Positions 38,804-52,252 of a stretch of DNA of 64,000 bases are shown in pieces. Every line of letters begins with the position of its first letter. Within the stretch, counting starts at the first letter, position 1. Position numbers and translations under genes: made by a program. The notes under the pieces were generated by a model. That model worked only from the letters and a program-made list of their open reading frames with translations. It was not told the DNA's origin and made no database searches. This DNA comes from Lingula anatina (taxonomy: Eukaryota; Brachiopoda; Lingulata; Lingulida; Lingulidae). Where the stretch lies: assembly GCF_001039355.2 (NCBI RefSeq), contig NW_019775513.1, positions 545,052 through 609,051 of the forward strand, given 5' to 3'.

Positions 38804-39298
38804 CTTTGTTGTCTCCTGTCGCTATGGTGATGTTTTTATTTATTTTTTTCCATCACGTTGCTTGAGTTGTGACGTCACAATAAAGTATCGTAACAAAATG
38901 CGTATTGTCTTTCTTCAAAAATATTTTAAATTCTTTACATGTGTTAATTGTTGATTGCAATTAATTTTTTTTCTGAAATAAAAACGATCAGATAGACATT
39001 AAGATGATATTGGTAGGCCTAATAAGATGCATTTGAATTTATTTCCCAGTCCCGCAAAAGCCGACCAAATGACATCATATAGTTTCAAATAGGCCTACTA
39101 TTAAGAAATAAGAAAAGGCATTTTCATATAACTTTTTTTTTGAGCGAATGGAATGTTAATTAGGCCTACGTCGTTTGTTTATGGCGTGATCTTAACTCAA
39201 TGAACCGAAAACAAGGCGGTTGTTCAGACAAATATTGCCGCGTTATAGGAAAGGGTTCGTCTTGAAACGGGCGACATCTATATCCACAAGCAAACAGC
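38804..39298. promoter_or_regulatory. divergent promoter region between the 171-aa gene and EXOSC2
   Basis: Only 495 bp separate the two start codons, so the genes probably share a bidirectional promoter. The EXOSC2-proximal 150 bp is GC-richer than its surroundings. No clear TATA box is seen. Confidence 0.5.
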
Positions 39299-42006
39299 AT
39301 GGCCGTAGATGTTCGGCTAGCGTGTGCTCGTGTTGACCGTAAAGAGTTGCCGTTTACAAACGATCAAGCACATTTAGTGACCCCAGGAGATGTTATTACC
39401 ACAGACACGGGTTTTATGCGGTAGGCTGTTGTGTTTAAGAGACACTTTTTACTTAAAATCAATTTCTATTTATCCGAACTGAAAGCGGCAACGACAACGC
39501 CGCTGTTGACAACTATCAGCCTCTCTGGCTCTGTCCAATCCCTATTAACGGTTCGTATCTTTCCAGTGGCCATGGCACTTACATGGAGGATGAGAAATTA
39601 CATGCTTCAGTATCAGGAACGGTTGAGAGAGTCAATAAACTCATCTGTGTGAAACCACTCAAGACAAGGTAAGTGATAGGTGGGGATGGAAGGAAAGTGT
39701 TTATAAATTAGTCGACAAATTCATAAGCAAGTGATTTCTACCGATGGGCAGCTAGAATCAAAGCCGTATTTGCATGTCAACGCAAGTGACGTGTTAGTTG
39801 ATCACTTATCAAATATTTTTATTTTGCCCCCCCCCCCCCCCCCCCCCCNNNNNNNNNNNNNNNNNNNNNNNNNNNNNNNNNNNNNNNNNNNNNNNNNNNN
39901 NNNNNNNNNNNNNNNNNNNNNNNNNNNNNNNNNNNNNNNNNNNNNNNNNNNNNNNNNNNNNNNNNNNNNNNNNNNNNNNNNNNNNNNNNNNNNNNNNNNN
40001 NNCCCCCCCCCCCCCCTCCAACCCCTTCCTAGAACTTAAAAAAGCGATTTTGGATTGGGACAAGTAAGTTTTGAGACCTACATGTGTCTTACAATAGGTT
40101 GTCAAGCCCTCACGGTACTAGGATGCTGGTTAGCCAGGAATTTTTTTTTCTTTTGTATAATACAGTATATAACAATTACTTCACTAACAAATAATTGTTT
40201 GAATTGTAATAGCAAAAATTTTAAACATACCGTGCCTTTTACGAATACATAATCTACAGGTAGTACAACTCTTTCAGTTGCTGATATAATACTATATTAA
40301 GTTGTATACATAAAAACATGATTCATACAAAAACAATATAATCATTCCCATTTAGGTACAATGGAGAGGTGGGAGATGTGGTTGTTGCACGGGTGATAGA
40401 AGTTGGGCAGAGGCGCTGGAAGGTGGACACCAACTCCAGACTGGACTCTGTCCTCATGTTGTCATCAGTTAACTTGCCTGGAGGAGAGCTGGTCAGTTCG
40501 ATGAGTGTGACAGCAATAAGTTTACTCAGCAGGATTTATGGTGAAAAAGAACAGATTCAGTGTAGCTAGTATGACAGTGACGGGTTGCATTTCTTTGTTT
40601 TTTTTTTAGTTTATGAATTCTTTACTTTTCAGAAACATGGTGTTTGGAATATTAAATTTTGTACTAACACAGATAAGATGCTGACTTTAACAATGTAACT
40701 GTTTTTCACCATAAGAATGAATACTTCGTATCACTGCATGCATGTATTTGAAAATGAAAATATTGACAGTTTAATCAGTTATAAACAAATTTACATTACA
40801 GAGTCTAGTGAATAGGTTCTCGCTTGTACTTTTTTATTTGTCATACATGTACTGTAGATGTCAGTTTTATGCACTTCACGGTCATATTGGTTACTATTCT
40901 TGTACCCACTGAAGACAGGATCTAGTTCTCCAATTTTAATGTATTACTGTAGGATAATTGGACATATTTTGTATTTCAGAGGAGGCGTTCTGAAGAAGAT
41001 GAGAGAATGATGAGGGACTACTTACAGGAAGGGGATCTCATTAGTGTATCCTTGTCACTGTTTACTGTTTGAATACTTTGTTGATGAGCTTGAGCAACTA
41101 GGCTGAAAATCGTTTCTTATGCATGCTCTGTAACAGAGTTGTGAAGTATGGGGATATATATTTAGTTCTTATGTACTTTGAAAAAACTTGAAAGTGTTTA
41201 ATATATATATTTATTTCTTTGTTTTCTGTGTTCTTGTGTTATTTTGTCCCCTTGACTGGTTCTCTCAGGCTGAGGTGCAATCTGTGTTCTCAGATGGTTC
41301 TTTGTCTCTACACACAAGGAGTTTGAAATATGGAAAGGTAAGGTGGTGTCTCACGAAATATTGCTTTTAAAAAAGTTGCAGTTTCATTTCTGAAGTACTG
41401 GAATTAATTTTTGAGGTATTTATTTGGAAAGAGTCTCAAAAAGAAGTAAGGGCTGAACAGTCGTAATTGGTTATGGTCTGGTTGAGTGGAGCATGCTTGA
41501 TATGACCCATCTTTGTATACCTCACAATCATTCAGATTTATCAGTATTATCACATGATGACAGGGGACTACTAAGGGATTAGATTTACTGTGTATCTTTG
41601 GTCAGTATATGTATAATCAGACCTCTAATAGTATTGAAAAATGTCAGCATAGTTTTGTATTCCTTTACAAATGTATGAAAAATATTTCAAAGACATTGTA
41701 AAAGAGATGTGTCTCCATTTTAGCTCGGCCAGGGTATACTTCTGAAAGTGTCCCCATCCTTAGTAAAGAGGAGAAAGACCCACTTCCACAACCTTCCTTG
41801 TGGGGCCAGTATTATCCTAGGCAACAATGGCTATGTTTGGATAGCTCCCATCCTCAACGAGGACACTGAAAACACAGGAGGGTTTATACAGAACTTGGAG
41901 GTTTGGTTTAACCTGTATGATGTTTTACTAATTGTAATTTGTAACGTAAATCATTAAAATTATTTGCCATTATTGTGTCATTTGTAGTGATCAGCACTGA
42001 ACATAA

Positions 42007-42041
<35 letters not shown>

Positions 42042-42717
42042 GACAAGTTCTTTAAAGGATAGTTATGGATATGTAAATATACAGGAGAATGATGCTTATA
42101 CCCTGAGTCAAATAATACAAAAATAGCTTTTAAGTAAAGTCTTTATCCATAATTCCAGCCAGTGGCAGCAGTGGACAGAGAAGCCATGGCCAGACTGAGG
42201 AACTGTGTGTTAGCCCTGGCAGAGCACAAGATGATGCTGTTTGACACTAGTGTGCTGTATGCCTATGAGGAGTCTACCAAGTACACTGTGAGTATAGTCA
42301 ACAAGACCAGCACAAACTACAAATCAAAATGTGTCTTTGGCTTCAAACCGAAAATTAGTTAGTTTCCATCAGGGATAAATCATTTAAGTACAGTAGTAAA
42401 CTGTGATAAAGCGAAATTTGTCTCATTTATACACATCTTACTTTTTTGTCATAAATATCTAGTTTTCTTATTCAATTGCCATATCAACAATTTTTTTTTT
42501 TATGCACCCTCATTGTGACTCTCTACCTGGGGCTTAATTGTTGTTACGTAGTGTTATAATTTTTACCAAATGTCAAGTTGAAGGAAGTAATTAATCTGAT
42601 AACATTACTTATGCAGACCCTGTATGATGATACTTTCAGGTCAAAGATTTACTAAAACCAGAAATCATGGATGAAGTAGTTGAGCTGACAAGACAGAGAC
42701 TTGAAGCAGAAGGGTAG
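39299..42717 (+). CDS. EXOSC2: EXOSC2 (Rrp4), RNA exosome cap subunit
   Basis: EXOSC2 is one of three S1/KH cap proteins of the nine-subunit RNA exosome in nucleus and cytoplasm. Eight exons in phase: 39299-39420, 39567-39668, 40356-40491, 40980-41045, 41269-41337, 41724-41900, 42159-42287, 42640-42717 (stop TAG), giving 292 aa, near the usual length. Conserved segments in order: PGDVITTDTGFMRGHGTYM (N-terminal domain); VERVNKLICVKPLKTRYNG and EVGDVVVARVIEVGQRRWKV (S1 domain); DSVLMLSSVNLPGGELRRRS; QEGDLISAEVQSVFSDGSLS; LHTRSLKYGKLGQG; SPSLVKRRKTHFHNLPCGAS (KH region); C-terminal KDLLKPEIMDEVVELTRQRL. Intron 2 contains an assembly gap inside a C-run, with both flanking exons intact. The ATG at 39299 follows a short leader and matches the family start. 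Confidence 0.97.
39849..40002. other. assembly gap (154 N) in a poly-C run
   Basis: The N block is bounded by C homopolymers on both sides, so the gap arises from a homopolymer in EXOSC2 intron 2. True length is unknown. No coding exon is missing from the phase-consistent model. Confidence 0.95.
42008..42040. repeat. (ATT)n microsatellite in EXOSC2 intron
   Basis: About 11 ATT units between the sixth and seventh coding exons. Confidence 0.9.
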
Positions 42718-45700
42718 ACATTTTGGAGCACTAGGGTGTGGTGCAAGGATGTCAATACTATGGAAGAGTATGCAATATAAGTGCTGAGCAATGAAGTGAA
42801 TGCTGTGAAAGAGATTACTCTAAATAGTTGGTGGGAGAAGTGTCTCTCTGGAGTCACAGTGAGATAGCTGTGGTAATGTAAGAATTTTCTTCAGAGCAGG
42901 ATGTCCTCAAGGTCAGAGAGGACTCACAGAAGACAATGTGGACTGCACTTCAGAGTTAGTCGAAGGAAAATATTATAATGGTGGCAATACTGACCCAGCA
43001 AACCTGTGCGCACTAAGCCATGTGGAAAAAAAAGCATTGTCATTCAGATGAAAAATGAATTTTAGAATGTTTTACGTCTATGTGATGAAATATTTCAGCA
43101 GCTGAAAGATGGCTTGCCACACCTATATCTCAACATAAGTGTGTGGCAATCCATCCAGTCACTGTAAGTATTGGAAAGACACTTTGGGGGCAGGGGGGCT
43201 GCTTGTATTTATAAACAAGGCAGCAAAGCTGTCAAATGTACAGGCAAAAAAAAAGAAAATGATGCAAAATAGGTCATTTTGTCAATTTTGATGCAATAAT
43301 AAATAATGCTTTTAATGCACAGTCAGTCAACACTGAATTTTAATCATGCACACCAGGTAACATGATCAATAACCGGAGGGGATCCAGAAATATTTTTTAA
43401 CAGTATTCCAAAGTATCTTTGTTGATCCATCCTCCGTTTTGATGGTCTTCCAACAGAAAAAAAAATAGATACCTGTCAATATAAACTTAAAAATCTGTCT
43501 TCCGGAAGACCCAGAGGATGGTCTCAATCCACCCCTTCAGAATGATTACAGTTTCAGGACCATGAGAGTTCAAACTACATGATGAAAGTCCCAATATTTG
43601 CAAAATGATGACAGTGCATAAAATAATATTACATAATGTTTAAAGACATAAATACCAATACACTAAACCGCTTATGTGGAAATACAGAAAATGTGCAGAG
43701 CCTAAGGCGGATGGGAGTTTTGGAGAGCCATTTTTATGAAGTGCCTGTTGATTCAACTTGCAGTTGGTAAAGTGGAACATGGATAAAAATGCTGTCAAGT
43801 GTATATAATTGTAAATAATAATAATAATAAACAACTTAAGTATAATGTGTATACATATATTTATTGATCATTCTAAAAAATCATTTCTCTAAATACATTC
43901 ACATTCCATTTACACTGATGTTAGCCAGTTTCACGAGTAGTTGTCGTAAATGTATCCCATGAAATTTGAGTATTGCACTATATGGAGGCAGTGGCATAAA
44001 ATAACCTGTCATCTGATGAAATACTCATGATTACTACAACAATTCTAATACAAAAGTTGCCTCTGAATGTGAACCTTTTAGTCTTACTATTATAAAAAAT
44101 TGGTCTCACTGTGATATGCCAAGTCTAGGTCATCAGCACTATAAAAACACTTGTATATTTTATATAATTTGCCCAGACAACAGTTACTGTAACACTATAT
44201 AGAAATTATATCTGAATACTAATGTGGTGCCATTTATATCTATCTGGCACCTGCATAATGGAAAATTTTGTTGGAAAATAATAGAAATATTTCATTTTGC
44301 ATTAAGGAAATTCTCACTTTTAACAGCGAGGTATTCTTAGATTCTGCTAAAGAATCAAATATTGAAACGAAAATAAAGCATTTTGACATAAAACTACAGA
44401 GAGGAAAAATATCACTTGTTTTATAAAGAAACTGCTTAAATAACAATAATGCATGCATGTATTTACAAAATAAAATGGTTTAATGTCACAAGTTTTGCTC
44501 TCCATATCAAATTTGTTGACTACACATTGTATTACAATCCTTGAATGCACATAACGATTAACCTGTTGGCAGGATAATTTTCAGGAATGTAAAAAAAACA
44601 TATTTTGCCTTTTAGGTAATCTATGAAATATTGACCACTAGAGAGAGGTACTTTCATCTCTTCCATCATTTTCTTTGCAATATGAACTGAATGTCCCCCA
44701 AAAATGTGTTGACAGTGACCTACATGTCAAAACGCCTGGTGCCACATCACCCTGGCCTACACTCTAAGATTCCATACAAAGTTCATATTGAAACTGCTAA
44801 AATACCAATGGGCAGAATTGTGTCAGATGTAAAAGATCTCATTTCAAACTGCATCGATTACAGCATAACCGACTCCAGAAGCTCATATGCATGTTGCCAT
44901 TATTTGTGATATATATCATGTATGGACAATGTGTGGAGGTACGTTTATAATACCCCCTTACTAGGAATCTTTCCTGTAGAAAGGATACTAAAATAAGAAT
45001 TTTCCTATTTCTAGATATGTCATTATGCATTTGAAATTGTTCTTTTGATATTTATAACTTGGTGTGTCTGCACAATTTCGACCTCAAACAAGAGATACAC
45101 AAATGCAAGTTATGTGTCAATCTCAAAGTTAACATGAATCTATACATGATGTGGTATATTTTCTAGAAAACTGCATATCTGCTTGTTAATTTTCATAGAC
45201 AGAAAAACATCACAACCGCACATGTATATAGCACATACTCATAAGCACAGTAAGTACAAATGGGCAAGCCAATCATCAAAAATATGCAACACCCTAAGAT
45301 TTTTACATATTAAATAACCAGAGCATATTGAAACTAGATATAAATGAACTCAATGCGAAAGCATAGAATCTGATCACATCTTGATCATCTGCACCTCAGT
45401 GTCTGACTAGATCAGAAACCCATATTGAGCACATAGGACTCTTAGGGAAATATGTATTGTTATGACAATGTTAAAATATAACAGCCGATGTCTACTCTAC
45501 AAGATCTAAAGATATATAAAGAAAGGATGAAACAAAAATGGATAACAGGAAATAAAAAAAAAGTTGAGAGTTTTGATTGATGAACTAAAATGTGGAATTC
45601 CATCAGATATTTTCATTATTTCTAGACTCAAAAATGTGTGTTACATCAGTCCTGGCTCACTGTGACATACTAAGTATATCTCCAGACATCTGACCACAGC

Positions 45701-45926
45701 TCTGTGACTGACCATCAATACATCTTCCTATATATAAGAATGACACAACCATTACTGGCACCAAAAAGAAGGAGGGGGCCATTTCAATGACAGCAGAGAC
45801 AGTGTTTCTCCACTCCGTGCCACTCCAACTCTGATCAGAAGACTGGCCTAATTCCCCCTCCCCCTTCCTACTCCCTCCACTTTAAATGATCACTATATTG
45901 CACGAGCTCCCCAGGGCAAACAAATC
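42718..45926. other. tail-to-tail 3' UTRs of EXOSC2 and EVI5
   Basis: The two genes converge here. AATAAA at 43298-43303 (+) could end EXOSC2. TTTATT at 43860-43865 (AATAAA on the minus strand) could end an EVI5 3' UTR of about 2 kb. ORFs in between, such as 44691-44909, show no family features. Confidence 0.5.
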
Positions 45927-48900
45927 TCATACGGCTCCTACGGACTCCTGATCTCCCTCCAATGCAGCCATATTGGACTGTGCATTTGGTCCACTGGAAT
46001 TCGTCCCATTTCCTAAGACTTTTGAGTTTGCTGTATTGGACCCTGACTGTTCAAAATTGGTCTCATGTTTGCCATTCAAATGACGAGAACCTGACTGGTC
46101 ATTACTAATTATAGCACCGTTCTGAGAAATAGAGCCTTTTATGCCAATGTCGTTGTTGTTATGGTTGCTAGGCAATGGGGTGATCAGATCCCCTGCCAGT
46201 TCCATACGTAGTCCATTCATGCCCTCACTGGAATTGCTGTCAGTGCCAGTGAGTTTTGAGTGCAAATTAAGGTTTCCTGATACAGCCTCCTCCTCTGCGT
46301 CACTGTCCCCAGACTCTGAGCCAAAAGGATGTGTGGCTGGCAGGTGCATGTTCTTTATCTTGCTCATCCTCAGCTGCAACACCTACCATGTGAAAAAAAA
46401 TGAAATAATGTCATTTATTGCACTAAAAGTAATGATTAATTTATAATAGCATATAACATAATAACTCTTCTTTCAAAAATGGGCAATTTCACCAGAAACT
46501 TTTATCTTTACAGAAAAAAGAAGGATATTTTGAACTTGTTTCACTTTGTGTCTGTTTCTGTTAAATTTCTTAAAAACTAGCTGCAAACACCAATATCTTT
46601 TATCCCAAAATGCATAGTATTTTTAAAAGGTTATCACTCCTAACTAAATCTTATCTTGTCCCTGACCTCATCCTGTAGATCAGCTATCCTGTTCTCCAGG
46701 TCCTGGGTCTCTCCTTTACTCTGTAACTGACCTGCAGTCACAAGTTCTTGGTTCTGGAAACAAAAGGATTCATCTTGAGCTACAAATCAATCTGTGCTTC
46801 ATTTTTTTTTGTTTTGATTTAAAAACTTGACATGTATAAGGACCTTACTAAGTTTCTCTCCTGATCTTTTCTCTCAATCAACAGTTACATACAATTTGAT
46901 ATTTTATTTATATTAGGAAAACAATGCACAGCTGAGCTTAAGACAGATATCAAACTGCACTCTTTCAACTTATATGATTTCTTGGAATAAATATGTGCCT
47001 TTTTTTTTTGCTGATTTGGACACATATCTTCGCTCCAACACTACATTTGTGGCATGAGGTTAACTAGCATATTGGTAATTAAACCTACCTTTGGTGTGTG
47101 TTTTTTTTTTTTTTTTTTTTTTGAAAAATAAATTTATTATACCACATTAAAAAATAACTATTGCCATTGTTGTGTCTACTAAAATAGACATGACATCTTC
47201 ATCCTCACCTGTATTTCCAGCTCTGCAATCTTCTGTCTCATTTCTGCTATTGTTGTAGAATGCTCAGCATTCTTTATTCTTGTCATCATACTTTCTTCTC
47301 TTACCTGGATTAAAAAAATCACCAATATATCCCATACCATTCCAATGATATATTTTTTAATTGTGAAGTTTCAGTGTACTGAAAAGTAAGTTTTTAGTGT
47401 CTGTATTCGGAGTAACTCTTTTTATCAACATTATATTACTGTAATTGTCTTGTTACATCAATAACAATGTACAAAAACACACAATTTGAAATCAATGCAA
47501 GAGTAAATAAAAATGTTTTATTTATGACTTCAAGGAATACAGTGACTTAATATTACAGAATAAATGTTACCCCTACCCTTGATTCACTGTCTGCAGATTT
47601 TCTTTCAAGTGCCAGTATTTCATTTCTCAACTCCTTTTCTTTTTCACCCATTGCTTCTATCTTATCTTTCAACTTTTTGTTTTCCTCATCCATTCTTCTG
47701 ATCTGGTGGCTGCAGATTTGGTTCTGAAACAACAACCATTACAATTTCCATGATAAAGATTTAACAGTTGCTTCAATGAAGANGTGTGTTTTTTTTTTTT
47801 TTTTTTTTTTTGAAAAATAAATTTATTATACCACATTAAAAAATAACTATTGCCATTGTTGTGTCTACTAAAATAGACATGACATCTTCATCCTCACCTG
47901 TATTTCCAGCTCTGCAATCTTCTGTCTCATTTCTGCTATTGTTGTAGAATGCTCAGCATTCTTTATTCTTGTCATCATACTTTCTTCTCTTACCTGGATT
48001 AAAAAAATCACCAATATATCCCATACCATTCCAATGATATATTTTTTAATTGTGAAGTTTCAGTGTACTGAAAAGTAAGTTTTTAGTGTCTGTATTCGGA
48101 GTAACTCTTTTTATCAACATTATATTACTGTAATTGTCTTGTTACATCAATAACAATGTACAAAAACACACAATTTGAAATCAATGCAAGAGTAAATAAA
48201 AATGTTTTATTTATGACTTCAAGGAATACAGTGACTTAATATTACAGAATAAATGTTACCCCTACCCTTGATTCACTGTCTGCAGATTTTCTTTCAAGTG
48301 CCAGTATTTCATTTCTCAACTCCTTTTCTTTTTCACCCATTGCTTCTATCTTATCTTTCAACTTTTTGTTTTCCTCATCCATTCTTCTGATCTGGTGGCT
48401 GCAGATTTGGTTCTGAAACAACAACCATTACAATTTCCATGATAAAGATTTAACAGTTGCTTCAATGAAGATAATTTTCAAAATAGTACAAATTATTATT
48501 ATTATTTTATTTTTGATGTCTTGTTCAGGTTATTCAATGTGAGTCCTGTTTCAAAAGAAGGCTTGGTAAACTTCTGTTTTACAGTGTTACTTAATGTACC
48601 CAGTGTACTTAATGTATGCAGAATGTGCATGGATGTGAGCATGTGCACGTGCACATACCTGCGTCTCCAGCTCCATGACCCTGGCCTTCATTTCCTTGAC
48701 GTCTGCCAGGGACTCGGCCTCTCTCAGTTTCACCCCCATCAACTCATCCTGCAGGTTCTGGACCACTGCCTTGCTGTTCTTCTCCTTGGTTTTAGGACTG
48801 GCATTCACCTTCTCCCAGTATTTCTATGAAAATGTGATTTAAATTTTGCTAAATGTAAACTGCCTTTTTGTATACTTTTCTACAAAAGGTCATTTATACT

Positions 48901-51900
48901 TTATCCAAAAAAATTCTTTACAAACATCACAAGATACTTGTAGACAGCTTCTTTGTAGACATCACACACATGCAACATATTCAATATGCTAAGAATATGT
49001 CCAAATCTACAGTGCTGTAAAAATAAAGCTCTTTTTCCTTATCATCTAATCAGTTTTTTTTTTTCAACTTAATGATCAATTTCTAAAACCACCAGAGTAT
49101 TACACCGCATTTTCTTACATCCCAATAGTCTGTCAAGTATTTTATCTGCTGCCTGAGTTCTTTTACAGCCAGGCGTCCCTCTGCCTCCCGTAACTTCACA
49201 GCGATCAGTTCCTCTTGGATTGAGGCGATCTCTGACTCTGGCTCTGTTTGCAGTCTTCTGTTTGTCTACAATGAGAATGATGAAAATGAATTAAGAGAAT
49301 GGGAAGGCACATGCAGAAATTAGTAATTTTGAAACAGATGATAAGATCTGTTAAAATGGTTTATCCCTATATTGTGAAAATACCTCCAAAATGTTTTTAA
49401 AAAATAAAAATAAAATTCTGGCATGATCAGAAAATAATGATGAACACAAGCAGACTGACGCAGTTAACCACACTTACATTTTCTAATTCTCTAATCTTGT
49501 CCACCATTTCTTTGACATTACAGCTCTGGTCAGCAGCCTTGAGTCGCACAGTGACCAGCTCTGACTGCAACTGCTTGATGACCTCCTCCTGCTCACTGTC
49601 CACTGATGTAGTGGACGTTACACTGGACGTCTAAGAAAAATCATTTAATATGTTCATCTTCACTAGGATACTCTGAGATTAAAAAAAAAACTACATGCTT
49701 CCAATAATAATATCAATTGGGTTTCTACATCATACAAATTTTCTTAACTCAATGCCTTTACCTCTGTGTTTGTGTGAATATAAAAGAAGGAATGCAGTGC
49801 CACCTACCCTTTCTTTCTGCAACTGTTTGATGGTGTTTTGTGCCTCCTCCAACTGTTTCTTCAACTCCTCGTTCTGCGTCCTCATCCCAGACATGTCCCG
49901 CTTTAAGATGAACATTTCCTCTGCTTCCTGGGCTTTGGTCACCTGGTTGTGGATCAGTCTGTCTGCCAGAGTGGCAGTCTCCTGAAGAAATAATACATAA
50001 ATTTAATACTTTTTTTAAATCTAAATTAAATGAATTCATATATATATATATTTTTTTTTTCGATATTTGTCATATTTGTTATAACTGTCATAAAGGACTA
50101 TATGCTGCATCAAATTAAAAATTATGACATATCTATCCCGTATTTGAGCTGTTACTTATCACGTATGCCAAATGAAAGATAAATCAATAGACTTTTTAGA
50201 TATTAAATTAATGTGCATCAACAGAAAATAAAAGCCAGACGAACGGTAACATGCTAGTACACATAAACACAATATTCAAACAACATTTAACAGTCTCTGA
50301 AAAAATATATATAATATCTTATTAAAGAAGACATGTATTCATTAAGAGGGGAGCATAAAAAACACAAATGACAAATGGGAACACCATGTCACAGATATTA
50401 ACAAATGCACTCAGATGCTAACAATTTGTGTAAAACTTACGTGAGACTTATCCAACTGCTGTGAGGCAGAAATTAGGAAGACAGATACCATGTGAGGTTA
50501 TTCAGTGCAAGACAATTGTGTGTCAAAAATATTTACACAAGACATAGCAGAAACACTGGCAGCTATTTATTCATTACTATATTATGTACAATGCTAAATT
50601 ACAACATACTTCCTCAATAACATCCACTCTTAATATAACAGAATCACCAACTACCGTACCATTACATTGTCAATCAAAATAATTACGAAATGTTAACTAA
50701 TGGTCAAATAGCATATCCCTAACCTGAATATTGCATAAATTGATAATTTTTATTGGCAATATAAATCCCCCCCCCCAAAAAAAGTAATAATAAATAAATA
50801 AATAAAACAAAAATTTAAATAAAGGAAGATGTAAGTCGAATTTTACAAGTTTGTTTATAATAGTAAAACAGTATTGTAATGTGCAAAATATTTTTCCCTT
50901 ACAGTTAAACCTAAATTCAATCTGCCTACCAAACACCAAGCACCAAATATACCACTGTGTCACAGACTCACACACATATTTACACATATTACACTCACCA
51001 TTTTTCAACCTCCCAAAATGATATTTCTCTGAGGTCATAAGTTTATTGGATTAATTTCCATAATGCTTTATGTGGTGAAATATTAACAGATTGCAACCCT
51101 TGTTGAAATCAGGGTCATTTTAGAATTAATTTTTTTAATCTTCATAAATCTATCACTGAAATTAATATAATATCTCCATTATCCCAAAAAAGCTTAGAAA
51201 AGCGGGACCAATTTAAAGGTTAATGGCATTGTTACAATGGTGTTTGCTAAATTTAACCTTGTATTTGAAGAAAAATATAGCAAACAATTTCTGTAACAAG
51301 AACTCTGTAGCTTATTAGCATTTCATGATATGTCACAAGAGCCTGTAACTCACCTTTTTCAGTAAACTGGGCATTTTTCTGGGAAACTTTACTACGTCTT
51401 TTTTAGGAATTGACTAGAGACAACAAATGTGAATGTATTTAATTTTCATTACAGTAACTTCCAGGCCTTTGCTTTATTTTACAGAAAATGTTTCCAAATG
51501 CTTGACTTATCCTTCTGAAGATTATTTAATTAAATTTGACACTTAAAATACCTACACCTTGTTTTTGAATCTGAAATTATGAGTTATCATTTAAATTTAC
51601 TTATCAACCTGTGACGAATAAGCTGTTAATTACCCAAATGAAATTATAACAGTTTTTATTATAATTTTGTTGTATATACCATTTAAATTTTAAAGCTTAG
51701 TTCAGTAGCATTTTTCAGATGGTTGTTTTAGGCGTTTCCTAAACTGCAGCAAGTGACAAAACCCCAACTATTGTCAGTTATTTACTCTTAAAGACCATTC
51801 TGCTGCCCCTTCATTCACACTTCCTGTCACCAACAATCATGACCTACCACACACTATCACGGTTTTCTATGCAAAAAGAAATTTATTCAACTTTTCATTA

Positions 51901-52209
51901 ATATACGTTATTATTATATTTACTGTAGATTTAAGGCATTTTGCATTTATTCATAATAATTCTTAATGTCTGCCGACTTGTAGAACAACAGTCACATTTT
52001 CTATAAGAATTATATGATTGTTCAGTAACTTAGTACATTCAACATATATAGTTAATCACCCAAATAATCTCACATACCTCACAAGCATCATTTAGTTCTC
52101 TAAGTTTTTAAGGCAGATTTCAGATATATAATAAATAAATAAATAAACAGAATTCTGTTCATCACCTGTGTGTGTGTATGTGTGCGAATATGTGTGTGTA
52201 TGTGTGCGA

Positions 52210-52252
<43 letters not shown>

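Noticed and set aside
44691-44909. 72-codon plus-strand frame in the EXOSC2/EVI5 convergent region
   Set aside because: It lies opposite the EVI5 3' UTR with no motif or splice context; treated as chance.
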